A stretch of DNA of 34,092 nt. Source: Deltaproteobacteria bacterium (GTDB lineage Bacteria; Desulfobacterota; GWC2-55-46). The translations under genes were made by a program, and so were the position numbers. This document shows positions 25,649 to 34,075 of this stretch, piece by piece. How positions within the stretch are numbered: position 1 is the stretch's first letter; each line of letters opens with the position of its first letter. The notes under the pieces are model-generated. The model was given only the letters and a program-made list of their open reading frames with translations, was not told the origin of the DNA and ran no database searches. The stretch spans positions 1-34,092 of the forward strand of contig JACRCH010000028.1 in the NCBI GenBank assembly GCA_016219115.1, given 5' to 3'.

Positions 25649-28234
25649 ATGACGAACCTTACGCCTGCCATGAGGCAGTACCTTGACATAAAGGCTGAAA
25701 ACAGCGACGCCATCATCTTTTTCAGGATGGGGGACTTCTACGAGATGTTCTTCGAGGACGCCAGGACCGCCGCGCGCATCCTCGGCATCGCGCTTACTTC
25801 AAGGGACAAGAACCGCGAGATCCCCATGTGCGGGATCCCTTACCACGCCGCCGCCACCTACATCGCTAAACTCGTGAAGGAAGGGCTCAAGGTGGCCGTA
25901 TGCGAGCAGATAGAAGACCCGAACGACGCGAAGGGGATCATCGGAAGGGCCGTCACAAAGATCATCACGCCCGGTATCACGATAGAGGACGAGCTTCTTG
26001 ACCCCAAGACCAACAACTTCATCGCCGCCGTCTCAGTAGGCTCCAGGGTCTCGGGTTTCGCCTACATGGACGTATCCACCGGAGAGTTCAGGGTAGCCGA
26101 GTTCCCTGCCGTGGAAGAGCTCAAGGACGAGGTCAAACGGATACACCCGCTTGAGCTTATCGTCCCGGATAACGCGGCGGAGGCCCTGAGCGCGGCTGAA
26201 CTCCAGGTAAAAAAGATCACGCCAGTACCGAAGTACGACTTCGAGCTTGATAACGCCACCGAGAGGCTCACCGGACACTTCGGCACCGCTTCCCTTGAGG
26301 GTTTCGGCCTTGGAGAGCTCACGGAGGCCGTCAAGGCCGCTGGCGCGCTCCTCAACTACATAAAGTCCACTCAGAAGGCCGAGCTTACGCATATAAAGAA
26401 GTGCACGCAGTACTCGGCCGGCGAGTACCTCATCATCGACCACTCGACCAGGAGAAACCTTGAGATAACCGAGAACATCAGGACCGGCGGAAAGGAAGGC
26501 ACTTTGCTGGACCTTCTCGACAGGACAAGGACAGCCATGGGCGCCAGACGCCTTAAGTCGTGGCTCCTGCACCCCCTGAAGGACGTGATAAAGATCAGCG
26601 CCCGGGCAAGCGCGGTGGAAGAACTTGTAGAGAAAAGGGAGCTCAGGGTGGAGCTTCAGGAGCTTTTAAACGAAGTCTATGACCTGGAGAGGCTCATGGT
26701 GAGGGTATCGCTGAAGGCCGCCAGCCCCAAAGACCTCGTCTCCCTCAAGGCCTCGCTTGAAAAGATACCCTCGATAAAAAAGGCCGTAAACCTTTTCAGC
26801 GCCCCGCTCATAGCGGCGATGTCTTCGGCCACAGACGCCGTGAAAGAAGCCGCCGATATGATCGGCAAGGCGATTCAGGACTCTCCCGCGTACTCCGTCA
26901 AAGACGGAGGGGTCATAAAGGAAGGCTACGACCCCGCGCTCGACGAGCTTCGCTCGATAGGTTCCGGCGGCAAGGACTGGATAGCAAGGCTTGAGTCCGG
27001 CGAGCGCGTCCGCACGGGGATAAACTCTCTAAAGGTCGGCTACAACAGGGTCTTCGGCTACTACATAGAGGTGACAAGGACGAACCTTTCAAACGTACCC
27101 GCTGACTACATAAGAAAGCAGACCCTTGCCAACGCTGAAAGGTACATCACTCCGGCATTGAAGGAGTGGGAAGAAAAGATTCTTACGGCGGAGGAGAAGG
27201 CCAGGGAGCTTGAGGCATTGATCTTCTCAGGCATCGTCGAGGCGCTTGCCGGGTTCTCGGAGAGGGTACAGAGGACCGCTGAGATACTCTCAACCCTGGA
27301 CTCCCTATCGTCTCTGGCCGAGGTGGCCCAGAGGATGAACTACGCGAGGCCTGTCGTAAACGAAGAAGAAGCGATCGAGATAGAGGGAGGCCGGCACCCG
27401 GTGATAGAGGCCGGGGTCAGGGACTTCGTCCCGAACGACATTCTCCTTGATAACGGCTCCAACGGGATAATAATACTGACGGGGCCGAACATGGCCGGCA
27501 AATCGACCTACCTGCGGCAGAACGCCCTCATAGTCCTCCTGGCGCAGATCGGGTCGTTCGTCCCGGCCTCAAAGGCCGCGATAGGAGTGGTCGACAGGAT
27601 CTTCACCAGGGTAGGGGCCTCGGACGACCTGGCCAGAGGCCACTCCACCTTCATGGTGGAGATGAACGAGGCGGCCAATATCCTGAATAACGCCACCGGT
27701 AAAAGCCTCATCATACTCGACGAGATAGGCAGGGGCACCTCGACCTTCGACGGGCTCAGTATCGCGTGGGCGGTGGTCGAGTACATACACGACCGCCCGG
27801 CCCTTAAAGCCAAGACCTTATTCGCCACGCATTACCACGAGCTTACGGAGCTTTCCTTGACAAAGGAACGGGTCAAAAATTATAATATGGCAGTAAAGGA
27901 ATGGGATGATAAGATAATATTTCTAAGGAAGGTCTTGCCCGGAGGGTCGAGCAGGAGCTACGGCATACAGGTGGCAAGGCTGGCGGGACTGCCTGGGCCG
28001 GTGATCACCCGGGCCAGGGAAATACTTAAAAACCTCGAGACCGGCGAGCTTAACGACTCAGGATTGCCCAGGCTTGCGTTTAAAAGGGAACTAAGCCCTG
28101 ATGCCCGGCAGATGACGCTGCTGGGAGACAAAGACGCTGTACGCGAAAAGTTAAGGCATATGGAGCTTGATTCCATGACACCGCTCGAGGCGCTCACGGC
28201 GCTCCACAAAATGAAGGAGATGCTGGAGAATTGA
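25649..28234 (+). CDS. mutS: DNA mismatch repair protein MutS
   Basis: 861 residues. It begins MTNLTPAMRQYLDIK, like homologues. The mismatch-reading Phe-X-Glu is Phe30-Tyr31-Glu32 in FFRMGDFYEMFFEDA. Domains II-IV follow (core and clamp). The ABC ATPase has Walker A GPNMAGKST (from about residue 612), the signature ARGHSTFMVEM, Walker B LIILDEIGRGTSTFDG and ATHYHELTEL. Family member MutS1. The frame is open from ATG 25604, giving 15 extra residues that homologues lack, so ATG 25649 is preferred. It is followed after two bases by amiC, implying coupling. Confidence 0.95.
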   Translation: MTNLTPAMRQYLDIKAENSDAIIFFRMGDFYEMFFEDARTAARILGIALTSRDKNREIPMCGIPYHAAATYIAKLVKEGLKVAVCEQIEDPNDAKGIIGRAVTKIITPGITIEDELLDPKTNNFIAAVSVGSRVSGFAYMDVSTGEFRVAEFPAVEELKDEVKRIHPLELIVPDNAAEALSAAELQVKKITPVPKYDFELDNATERLTGHFGTASLEGFGLGELTEAVKAAGALLNYIKSTQKAELTHIKKCTQYSAGEYLIIDHSTRRNLEITENIRTGGKEGTLLDLLDRTRTAMGARRLKSWLLHPLKDVIKISARASAVEELVEKRELRVELQELLNEVYDLERLMVRVSLKAASPKDLVSLKASLEKIPSIKKAVNLFSAPLIAAMSSATDAVKEAADMIGKAIQDSPAYSVKDGGVIKEGYDPALDELRSIGSGGKDWIARLESGERVRTGINSLKVGYNRVFGYYIEVTRTNLSNVPADYIRKQTLANAERYITPALKEWEEKILTAEEKARELEALIFSGIVEALAGFSERVQRTAEILSTLDSLSSLAEVAQRMNYARPVVNEEEAIEIEGGRHPVIEAGVRDFVPNDILLDNGSNGIIILTGPNMAGKSTYLRQNALIVLLAQIGSFVPASKAAIGVVDRIFTRVGASDDLARGHSTFMVEMNEAANILNNATGKSLIILDEIGRGTSTFDGLSIAWAVVEYIHDRPALKAKTLFATHYHELTELSLTKERVKNYNMAVKEWDDKIIFLRKVLPGGSSRSYGIQVARLAGLPGPVITRAREILKNLETGELNDSGLPRLAFKRELSPDARQMTLLGDKDAVREKLRHMELDSMTPLEALTALHKMKEMLEN

Positions 28235-28236
28235 AT

Positions 28237-29481
28237 ATGCATAGCGAGCGCTTAATTCAACCCGAAGGAAATATCAAAAATGTCACGCTTCTTAAGGGGC
28301 TGGTCCCGTTGCTCCCGGCCTTCGTCATCTTCTATCTATTCGCATTGACGGGCCTCGCCTTTGCCGCCACGAACGCCAGGGTCACCGGGATAAAGCACTG
28401 GTCCAACCCGAACTACACAAGGATAGTAATAAACCTGAACCGAAAGGCCGCCTTCTCGACGCATCTTCTGAAGAAGGACCCGTCCATAAACGTCCCCTGG
28501 AGGCGCCTTTTGATAGACATCACCGGCGCAACGGCCTCATCGGGGATAGACAAGTCCATTTCTATAAACGACGGACTTCTTAAGAAGGCCCGCGTCGGCC
28601 AGTTCAGGAATGATACCGTCAGGGTCGTCCTCGACATCGAATCGATCGAGGACTACAAGGTATTTCCTTTAAGCGACCCGTACAGGATAATCATCGACGT
28701 TACCGGAACCAAGGCTGCGGTTATTGAAAGGCCCGCCGAAGGTCCGGCAAGCTTGCCGGACAAGAAAGGGGCCCTCGCCAGCCCAACGCTCACCCGGCAG
28801 CTCGGGCTCAAGGTACGAAAGATCGTCATCGACCCAGGGCACGGCGGCAAAGACCCCGGCGCTATCGGCAAGGGCGGGCTGAAGGAAAAGGATGTCACGC
28901 TCAAGCTCTCGAAGATGCTCCGCGAGAAGCTTGCCCCGAGCGTATCAAAGATAGTGATGACGCGCGATACCGACGTCTTTATCCCGCTTGAAGAGAGGAC
29001 CGCCATAGCCAACAGCCAGGACGCCGACCTCTTCGTCTCCATACACATCAACGCCAGCCAAAGGGCGGCCGCCTCCGGAGTAGAGACTTACACGCTCAAT
29101 ATCTCCAACGACGAGGAGGCCAGGAGGCTGGCAGCAAGGGAGAACGCCACGTCCAGAAGGTCTGTCAGCGACCTTGAGTTCATACTTAACGACCTTATAA
29201 AGACCGCCAAGACAAACGACTCTGTCAGGCTAGCCACGGTCGTTCAGGAAAGGATAGCCAAGAAACTGAGAGAGAGGTTCAACACGAGGAGTAACGGCGT
29301 GAAGGGAGCCCCCTTCTATGTCCTCGTAGGCACGAAGATGCCGTCCATACTTGTAGAGGTCTCCTACATAAGCAACCCCAGGGAGGAAAAACTTCTCCAG
29401 GACGAGAGATACTTAAACGAGATAATCGATGGTATCTCCAGGGGGCTCCTCGAGTACATCAATGGAACGGGTTCGGTATAA
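28237..29481 (+). CDS. amiC: N-acetylmuramoyl-L-alanine amidase with AMIN domain
   Basis: 414 residues. The hydrophobic N-terminus (about residues 22-46, LVPLLPAFVIFYLFALTGLAFA) is a likely signal peptide. An AMIN domain (about 50-150) targets the septum, and an Amidase_3 domain (about 190-410) follows. Zinc ligands are His202 (DPGHGGKDPGAIG), Glu217 (GLKEKDVTL) and His270 (VSIHINAS); the catalytic Glu374 is in ILVEVSYISN. It cleaves the amide bond between MurNAc and the peptide during daughter-cell separation. GGAG at 28225-28228 spaces correctly to ATG 28237; the TTG at 28231 is too close. Confidence 0.93.
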   Translation: MHSERLIQPEGNIKNVTLLKGLVPLLPAFVIFYLFALTGLAFAATNARVTGIKHWSNPNYTRIVINLNRKAAFSTHLLKKDPSINVPWRRLLIDITGATASSGIDKSISINDGLLKKARVGQFRNDTVRVVLDIESIEDYKVFPLSDPYRIIIDVTGTKAAVIERPAEGPASLPDKKGALASPTLTRQLGLKVRKIVIDPGHGGKDPGAIGKGGLKEKDVTLKLSKMLREKLAPSVSKIVMTRDTDVFIPLEERTAIANSQDADLFVSIHINASQRAAASGVETYTLNISNDEEARRLAARENATSRRSVSDLEFILNDLIKTAKTNDSVRLATVVQERIAKKLRERFNTRSNGVKGAPFYVLVGTKMPSILVEVSYISNPREEKLLQDERYLNEIIDGISRGLLEYINGTGSV

Positions 29482-29496
29482 TAATGGCGCCTGAAT

Positions 29497-32142
29497 ATGT
29501 ATAAGACGATACTCGATACGCTCTGTGGCGCAAGGGCTGCCACCCCTGTCATAAAGGAGTTCCTCTCCAGGGGGGAAAAGGCGCTACGCCATAAACACAT
29601 CGAGGAGAAGCGCGGCACGGAGGTCTGCCGGAGCTACACGCTCCTTATCGACGACATACTGAAGGCCCTTTTCACCAACAAGTCCGAAGGGCTGAAGTGC
29701 GCGGAGAACACGGCCCTCGTCGCTTTGGGCGGCTATGGCAGAGGGGAGCTTAACATCCGCTCCGACATCGACCTCATGCTCCTGTACGACAAGAAGCTCA
29801 CCCCGGCCATAGAGGACTTCACGCAGCAGATACTCTATGTCCTCTGGGACACGGGGCTCGACCTCGGTTTCAGCATCAGATCGGTCGCCGAATCCATCGA
29901 TCTTGCCAGGGACGATCTCAAGACGATGACGGCGCTACTGGACCTGAGGTTCTTACTTGGCTCTGAGAGACTTTACGAAAAACTCAGGACCGGCGTAAAG
30001 AGGAAACTCTTCAACAAGGCCCGCACATCGGCCTTCGTCAACGACAAGCTCGAGGAGACCCGCCAGAGGCATCAGCGCTTCGGAGGCTCGGTCTATATTC
30101 TGGAGCCGAACGTGAAAGAGGGCGAAGGGGGGTTAAGGGACTTCCACACCGCAATGTGGGTCATAAAGGCCAAGAACAATTCGCACGACGACCCGCATAA
30201 CCTCGGCCTCATATCTAAACGGGACTACAGGGAGCTTACGGCCTCACTCGATTTCCTTCTATGGGTGCGTAACGAACTCCACTACGAGTCGAACAGGAAG
30301 GCCGACCAGATGACCTTCGACCACCAGGAGAGGATAACCGGGCTTCTGGGCTTTAAGAACACCGAAAAGGCGCTGGCCGTGGAGGCCTTCATGCAGCAGT
30401 ACTACAGGCACGCCTCCAACATCAACCACTTCTCGGACCTGATACTCTCGAGGGCGATACACAGGGACGAGAAAGTCGTTTTTTCCTGGCCGAAAAAAAA
30501 GGTCCGCATCGATAAAAATTACTCCGTGGCGGGCGGGGTCCTCGCCGTAGCCGACAGAGATGCCTTCGTCAAAGACCCGTCCGTCGCCATGAAGGCGTTT
30601 GAGTACGCGCAGGCCTTCGAGGTGGAGATCAATCAGGGCACGGTCGACCTGATATTGAACCACATGGAGACGGCCGGAGACGAGTTCAGGACATCAAGGG
30701 ACGCGTCGGACTCCTTTCTCAAGATACTCAAAGGCAAAAACGTATACAAGGCCCTCTCTGAGATGCACAGGCTCAAATTCCTCGGCAAATACATCCCGGA
30801 GTTCACCGACATAAGCTGCAGGGTCCAGCATGACCTCTACCATGTCTATACGGTGGACGCCCACACGCTCTTCGCCGTACGCGAGATAGAGCGCCTCAGG
30901 GGGCAGTACAAGCCGGACTTCTCGCTCCACTCGACCATCTTCGAGGAGATCCCCAACCCGGAGATACTGATCCTCGCCGTCCTGTTCCACGATATCGGCA
31001 AGGCCCACGGGAAGGGGCACGCGGAGACGGGCGCCGCGATGGTCCCTGAGATATGCAGGAGGCTGAACCTCTCGGAGGACGACACGAACCTTCTTAAGTT
31101 CCTCGTCAAAAACCACCTGCTCCTTGCCGACACCGCCCAGTACAGGGACCTCCACGACGAGAAGCTCATAATAGAGTTCGCAAAAAAGGTAGGGGACATC
31201 GAGAGGCTCAACCTCCTGTTCCTCCTTACCTTCGCGGACGTAAGGGCCGTAGGCCCGGATGTGTGGAACCAGTGGAAGGGCACGCTTTTTCAGGAGCTTT
31301 ACTTCAAGGCCCTCACTGTGCTTGAGAGGGGGACCTTCGAGGTCGAGGAGGCTCAGATCAAGTATGAGCGGATAAAGGAGCGTGTCGCGGGCATCCTGAA
31401 ATCCGACGGCATAGAGCGCTCTTCCGTAGACGCCTTCTTTGAGCTGCTGCCGCAGAGGTACTTCTTATCCACCAGCCCGGACTTCATAGCCGACCACGTA
31501 AAGATTTTGAAGGACTTCGCGGGAAGGCCCTACGTTATGACTGTAAGGCAGGATACGTTCAGGGAATACACCGAGCTTGTCATATGCACGCATGACGTAC
31601 ACGGGCTCTTCTCGATGATAACCGGGGTCATGGCCGCAAACGCCGTGAACATCCTCGGCGCTCAGATAAACACTCTTAAAAACGGGATAGTCCTCGATAC
31701 CCTCCAGGTCAACAGCCCCATCGGCGAATACATAACCGATGAGACGAAGCTTAAGAAGATAGAGTCCGACCTTGCCAGCGTAATAACCGGAAAGGTAAAA
31801 GTAGCCTCGCTCGTGGGCAAAAGGAAGCCCTCGATACTGGACAGCAAGCCCAAGCCTGTTGTGCGCACCATTGTCCAGATAGACAACGATGTCTCGGACG
31901 CCTACACCGTCCTGGACATCCACACGCAGAACAGGATCGGGCTCCTCTACGACATTACAAGCACGCTCTCGAAGCTCGGCCTCTACATATATATCTCCAA
32001 GATCTCCACCAAGGGGGACGAGGCGGCCGACATCTTCTATGTCAAAGACATCTTCGGCCAGAAGATATTCTACAGGGAGAAGCTCAAGGAGATAGTAGAT
32101 ACGGTCTACAATGTCCTGACCGAACCTGACCGAAAAGGATAA
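29497..32142 (+). CDS. glnD: [protein-PII] uridylyltransferase / uridylyl-removing enzyme
   Basis: 881 residues with the full GlnD domain set. The nucleotidyltransferase motif is GGYGRGELNIRSDIDLMLLYD (about 77-97). The GlnD PII-uridylyltransferase region has EPNVKEGEGGLRDFHTAMW. The HD domain has LFHDIGKAHGKGH (His498-Asp499). Two C-terminal ACT domains (about 710-785 and 805-881) sense glutamine. It senses cellular nitrogen status by modifying and demodifying PII. The start is ATG 29497, 15 bases after amiC. No Shine-Dalgarno is obvious. Length and all catalytic motifs are normal for the family. Confidence 0.95.
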   Translation: MYKTILDTLCGARAATPVIKEFLSRGEKALRHKHIEEKRGTEVCRSYTLLIDDILKALFTNKSEGLKCAENTALVALGGYGRGELNIRSDIDLMLLYDKKLTPAIEDFTQQILYVLWDTGLDLGFSIRSVAESIDLARDDLKTMTALLDLRFLLGSERLYEKLRTGVKRKLFNKARTSAFVNDKLEETRQRHQRFGGSVYILEPNVKEGEGGLRDFHTAMWVIKAKNNSHDDPHNLGLISKRDYRELTASLDFLLWVRNELHYESNRKADQMTFDHQERITGLLGFKNTEKALAVEAFMQQYYRHASNINHFSDLILSRAIHRDEKVVFSWPKKKVRIDKNYSVAGGVLAVADRDAFVKDPSVAMKAFEYAQAFEVEINQGTVDLILNHMETAGDEFRTSRDASDSFLKILKGKNVYKALSEMHRLKFLGKYIPEFTDISCRVQHDLYHVYTVDAHTLFAVREIERLRGQYKPDFSLHSTIFEEIPNPEILILAVLFHDIGKAHGKGHAETGAAMVPEICRRLNLSEDDTNLLKFLVKNHLLLADTAQYRDLHDEKLIIEFAKKVGDIERLNLLFLLTFADVRAVGPDVWNQWKGTLFQELYFKALTVLERGTFEVEEAQIKYERIKERVAGILKSDGIERSSVDAFFELLPQRYFLSTSPDFIADHVKILKDFAGRPYVMTVRQDTFREYTELVICTHDVHGLFSMITGVMAANAVNILGAQINTLKNGIVLDTLQVNSPIGEYITDETKLKKIESDLASVITGKVKVASLVGKRKPSILDSKPKPVVRTIVQIDNDVSDAYTVLDIHTQNRIGLLYDITSTLSKLGLYIYISKISTKGDEAADIFYVKDIFGQKIFYREKLKEIVDTVYNVLTEPDRKG

Positions 32143-32164
32143 GGATATGGAGAAGGCCCGCACA

Positions 32165-32285
32165 ATTGAAGAACCCCGCCATGAATGACGGGGATTGTTC
32201 ACGGTAAGGTGATTGTAATTTTTATAGTTCGCCTTGACCGCATACAGGGCGGCGGGACCGCGGCGTTCACCCGTTCACATCGGAG
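32165..32285 (+). repeat. diverged R2-like repeat
   Basis: Resembles R2 in order. CCCCG-CCATGAATGA-CGGGG matches the first R2 palindrome (CTCCG-CCATAAATGA-CGGAG). A spacer ending TTTTTAT follows, then GCCTTGACCGCA...GGCGGCGGGACCGCGGCG and TTCACCCGTTCAC, matching the second half of R2 in outline. It is diverged enough that it may be an old copy. Confidence 0.5.
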
Positions 32286-32290
32286 AGTCC

Positions 32291-32330
32291 GGCTGAAAAA
32301 GTCCGTGAAGGGCTTTTGCAGCATCCTGTT
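32291..32330 (-). repeat. R3-type inverted repeat, second copy
   Basis: Read on the - strand it starts AACAGGATGCTGCAAAAG, matching AACAGGGTGTTGAAAAAG at 16228-16246, and ends CTTTTTCAGCC. It forms a GCTGAAAAAG / CTTTTGCAGC hairpin. It lies just before the xerD ATG and contains the in-frame TTG at 32316, so that TTG is unlikely to be a start. Confidence 0.55.
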
Positions 32331-32336
32331 AGACAA

Positions 32337-33233
32337 ATGGATATCGGCTCACAGATCATAAGAGAGTTCCTCGACCACATAATAGTGGAGAGGGGGCTCG
32401 CGAAGAACACGGCTCTCTCCTACGGGAGGGACCTCTCGAAGTTCTCCGTCTGGCTTACAGGAAGAGGCATAGACCTCCTTTCAGCCACATCAAAAGATAT
32501 CACCGGGTTTCTCAAGGATGAACGAGAAGCGGGGCTTGCCGTAAGGTCATACACGAGGGGCCTTATAGCCTTAAGGGGCCTTTATAAGTACCTTCTGAAG
32601 AGGGGCAGGATTACCGCTTCACCGTGCACTGACGTCGATATACCGAGGATGCAACGGAGGCTCCCGGAGTTTTTGACGTTTGAAGAGGTTGAAAAACTCC
32701 TTGGAGCGCCAAAAAGCGAACATATTCGCGGGCTTAGGGATAAAGCCATGCTGGAGACCTTATACGCAACGGGCTTGAGGGTCTCCGAACTCGTCTCTTT
32801 AAGGCTCAACGATATAAACCTCCAAGGCGGTTATCTGACGGCCTTCGGCAAAGGCTCCAAGGAGAGGCTTGTGCCGCTGGGCGAGTCGGCCATGGTCTGG
32901 CTCAAAAGGTACATGGAGGAGGCGCGACCGTCATTGCTCAAAGGCAAACATAACAAGTTCCTTTTTGTCACCGGGAGGGGGAGCGGGATGACCCGGCAGA
33001 ACTTCTGGGTCATCGTAAAGACAAACGCCCTGAGGGCCGGTGTTGACAAAAAGAAGATAAAGCCGCACATCATCCGCCATTCCTTCGCCACACACCTCCT
33101 TGAGGGAGGAGCGGATCTGAGGATGGTCCAGGCTATGCTCGGGCACGCCGATATCTCCTCTACCCAGATATACACCCACATCACGAACGAACGACTCAAG
33201 AACCTCCACAAAAAGAGACACCCGAGGGGGTGA
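32337..33233 (+). CDS. xerD: site-specific tyrosine recombinase XerD
   Basis: 298 residues, exactly the length of E. coli XerD. From ATG 32337 the catalytic residues fall at the same numbers as in that protein: Arg148 (GLRVSEL), Lys172 (GKGSKERLVPL), His244 and Arg247 (HIIRHSFATHLL), His270 (LGHADIS) and Tyr279 (IYTHIT). This supports the start choice over TTG 32316. The N-terminal SAM-like domain binds the core (IIREFLDHIIVERGLAKNTALSYGRDL). XerD resolves chromosome dimers with XerC at dif, under FtsK control. A 28-bp dif-like site lies 61 bases after its stop. XerC itself is not in the window. Confidence 0.94.
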   Translation: MDIGSQIIREFLDHIIVERGLAKNTALSYGRDLSKFSVWLTGRGIDLLSATSKDITGFLKDEREAGLAVRSYTRGLIALRGLYKYLLKRGRITASPCTDVDIPRMQRRLPEFLTFEEVEKLLGAPKSEHIRGLRDKAMLETLYATGLRVSELVSLRLNDINLQGGYLTAFGKGSKERLVPLGESAMVWLKRYMEEARPSLLKGKHNKFLFVTGRGSGMTRQNFWVIVKTNALRAGVDKKKIKPHIIRHSFATHLLEGGADLRMVQAMLGHADISSTQIYTHITNERLKNLHKKRHPRG

Positions 33234-33294
33234 GAGGGTCTATCTATTGGCCCTCTAAAGACTCCAAGAACTCTCCTTCTGTACTCTTCGGCTA

Positions 33295-33322
33295 ATTTGA
33301 CATAATATCCATTATGCGACAT
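33295..33322 (-). other. dif: dif-like chromosome dimer resolution site
   Basis: Read on the - strand: arm ATGTCGCATAA, centre TGGATA, arm TTATGTCAAAT. Against E. coli dif recalled from memory (arms GGTGCGCATAA and TTATGTTAAAT around TGTATA), 22 of 28 positions match. The XerD-side arm matches 10 of 11 and the inner CATAA...TTATG is intact. It lies between xerD (+) and a convergent - strand gene. A fortuitous match is possible but the length and 11-6-11 architecture make it unlikely. Confidence 0.68.
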
Positions 33323-33359
33323 AGGGTATATATTGCTTATTCAGGCGGATTGCCATGAA

Positions 33360-33593
33360 CTACTCGATTATCACATTGGTCAGGGTCCGTTTTACGTAAT
33401 TAATCGACTGTATCTTGCTTATCACGACATCCCCGAGGACCTTGAAATTGGAGGCGGCGACAAGCGCTATCAGGTCATATGGGCCGGTGACGATCTTGGC
33501 CTCCTTTACACCCCCGATCTTCATCAGCGCCGCCATAACTTCCCTTGACTTCGCGTGCTCGCACTCGATAAATACATACGCCTCAACGGACAT
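33360..33593 (-). CDS. stand-alone Lrp/AsnC ligand-binding (RAM) domain protein
   Basis: 77 residues, MSVEAYVFIECEHAKSREVM...GVKEAKIVTGPYDLIALVAASNFKVLGDVVISKIQSINYVKRTLTNVII. This is the alpha/beta RAM (regulation of amino acid metabolism) fold of Lrp/AsnC regulators without the DNA-binding helix-turn-helix. Such single-domain proteins bind small effectors and form ring-like oligomers in other species. The start at 33593 is backed by AAAGGAGG five bases upstream on the - strand. A longer start at 33629 is in frame but has no such signal. It is the only - strand gene found and converges on xerD across the dif-like site. Confidence 0.85.
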   Translation of the reverse strand: MSVEAYVFIECEHAKSREVMAALMKIGGVKEAKIVTGPYDLIALVAASNFKVLGDVVISKIQSINYVKRTLTNVIIE

Positions 33594-33636
33594 ACGGACC
33601 TCCTTTAAGGTTAAAGCAGCCCTCAACACACTAATG

Positions 33637-33642
33637 ATTATA
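33637..33642 (-). promoter_or_regulatory. -10 element for the RAM-domain gene
   Basis: A perfect TATAAT on the - strand, about 44 bases upstream of the start codon. The -35 region is poor (TTCATT at suitable spacing). It sits in the AT-rich stretch that continues to about 33837. Confidence 0.45.
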
Positions 33643-33837
33643 CTTAATTCACAATATCAAATGAACGCTATAACTATTGGTATTTCAAAATTATTATACA
33701 TACTAACCAACTTAATTATCAGAGAGATATCTCATGTCGGGCCCTTCTGTCCACTACTCGATATATAGAGGTTAGCAGGTTTTCCAGCTAACGCAAGTAT
33801 CTCCGTAGACGGTCGAAGAATATTTTAATATTTCCTT
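33643..33837. other. AT-rich non-coding stretch
   Basis: Nearly 200 bases with no convincing gene, clearly more AT-rich than the rest of the window. Small palindromes include GAGATATCTC (about 33724), TTAGC...GCTAA (about 33772-33791) and AATATTTTAATATT (about 33820). No tRNA, riboswitch or array was recognised. Confidence 0.5.
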
Positions 33838-33956
33838 AGGGTTGAATGGGTGTGCCAGCCTTGACCCGTCGCTTTAGCGACGGGTCAAGGCTGGCAAATA
33901 CAAATGACCTTCCATACCATCAAAATTCTCCGTCATTTATGGCGGAGAATTTTAAT
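33838..33956 (-). repeat. dispersed repeat R2, copy 2, inverted
   Basis: Nearly identical to 2002-2121 on the opposite strand. Here the main palindrome is perfect: GCCAGCCTTGACCCGTCGC (33854-33872), a TTTA loop, then the exact complement (33877-33895), 19 bp per arm. The second, imperfect palindrome ATTCTCCG...CGGAGAAT lies at about 33925-33950. It ends immediately before the left end of the IS200-like element. Confidence 0.88.
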
Positions 33957-34020
33957 TAAAAACAGGTAAACCCCCGGCTCTGCCGGGGGACTCACAGAGT
34001 TTGACATTTGCGGGAAAATA

Positions 34021-34075
34021 CGAAAACCTCCTTAGCTGTGAACCGCTCAAAGTTTACAGGAAAAGGAGGTTTTCG
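34021..34075 (+). promoter_or_regulatory. hairpin sequestering the transposase ribosome binding site
   Basis: CGAAAACCTCCTT (34021-34033) pairs perfectly over 13 bp with AAGGAGGTTTTCG (34063-34075), with a 29-base loop. The 3' arm contains the full Shine-Dalgarno AAGGAGG and ends right at the GTG start. Folding would block translation, as known for IS200 leaders. Confidence 0.85.

Noticed and set aside
24790-25716. Minus-strand frame of 308 codons opposite GH57 and mutS
   Set aside because: It spans the junction of two well-supported genes and has no homology pattern.
33297-33302. TTGACA in the xerD downstream region as a -35 box
   Set aside because: No -10 box at 16-18 bases. The hexamer is part of the 28-bp dif-like site.
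33415-33768. Plus-strand frame of 117 codons overlapping the RAM gene
   Set aside because: The antisense RAM-domain gene has a good ribosome binding site and a recognisable fold. This frame has neither and runs into an AT-rich non-coding stretch.
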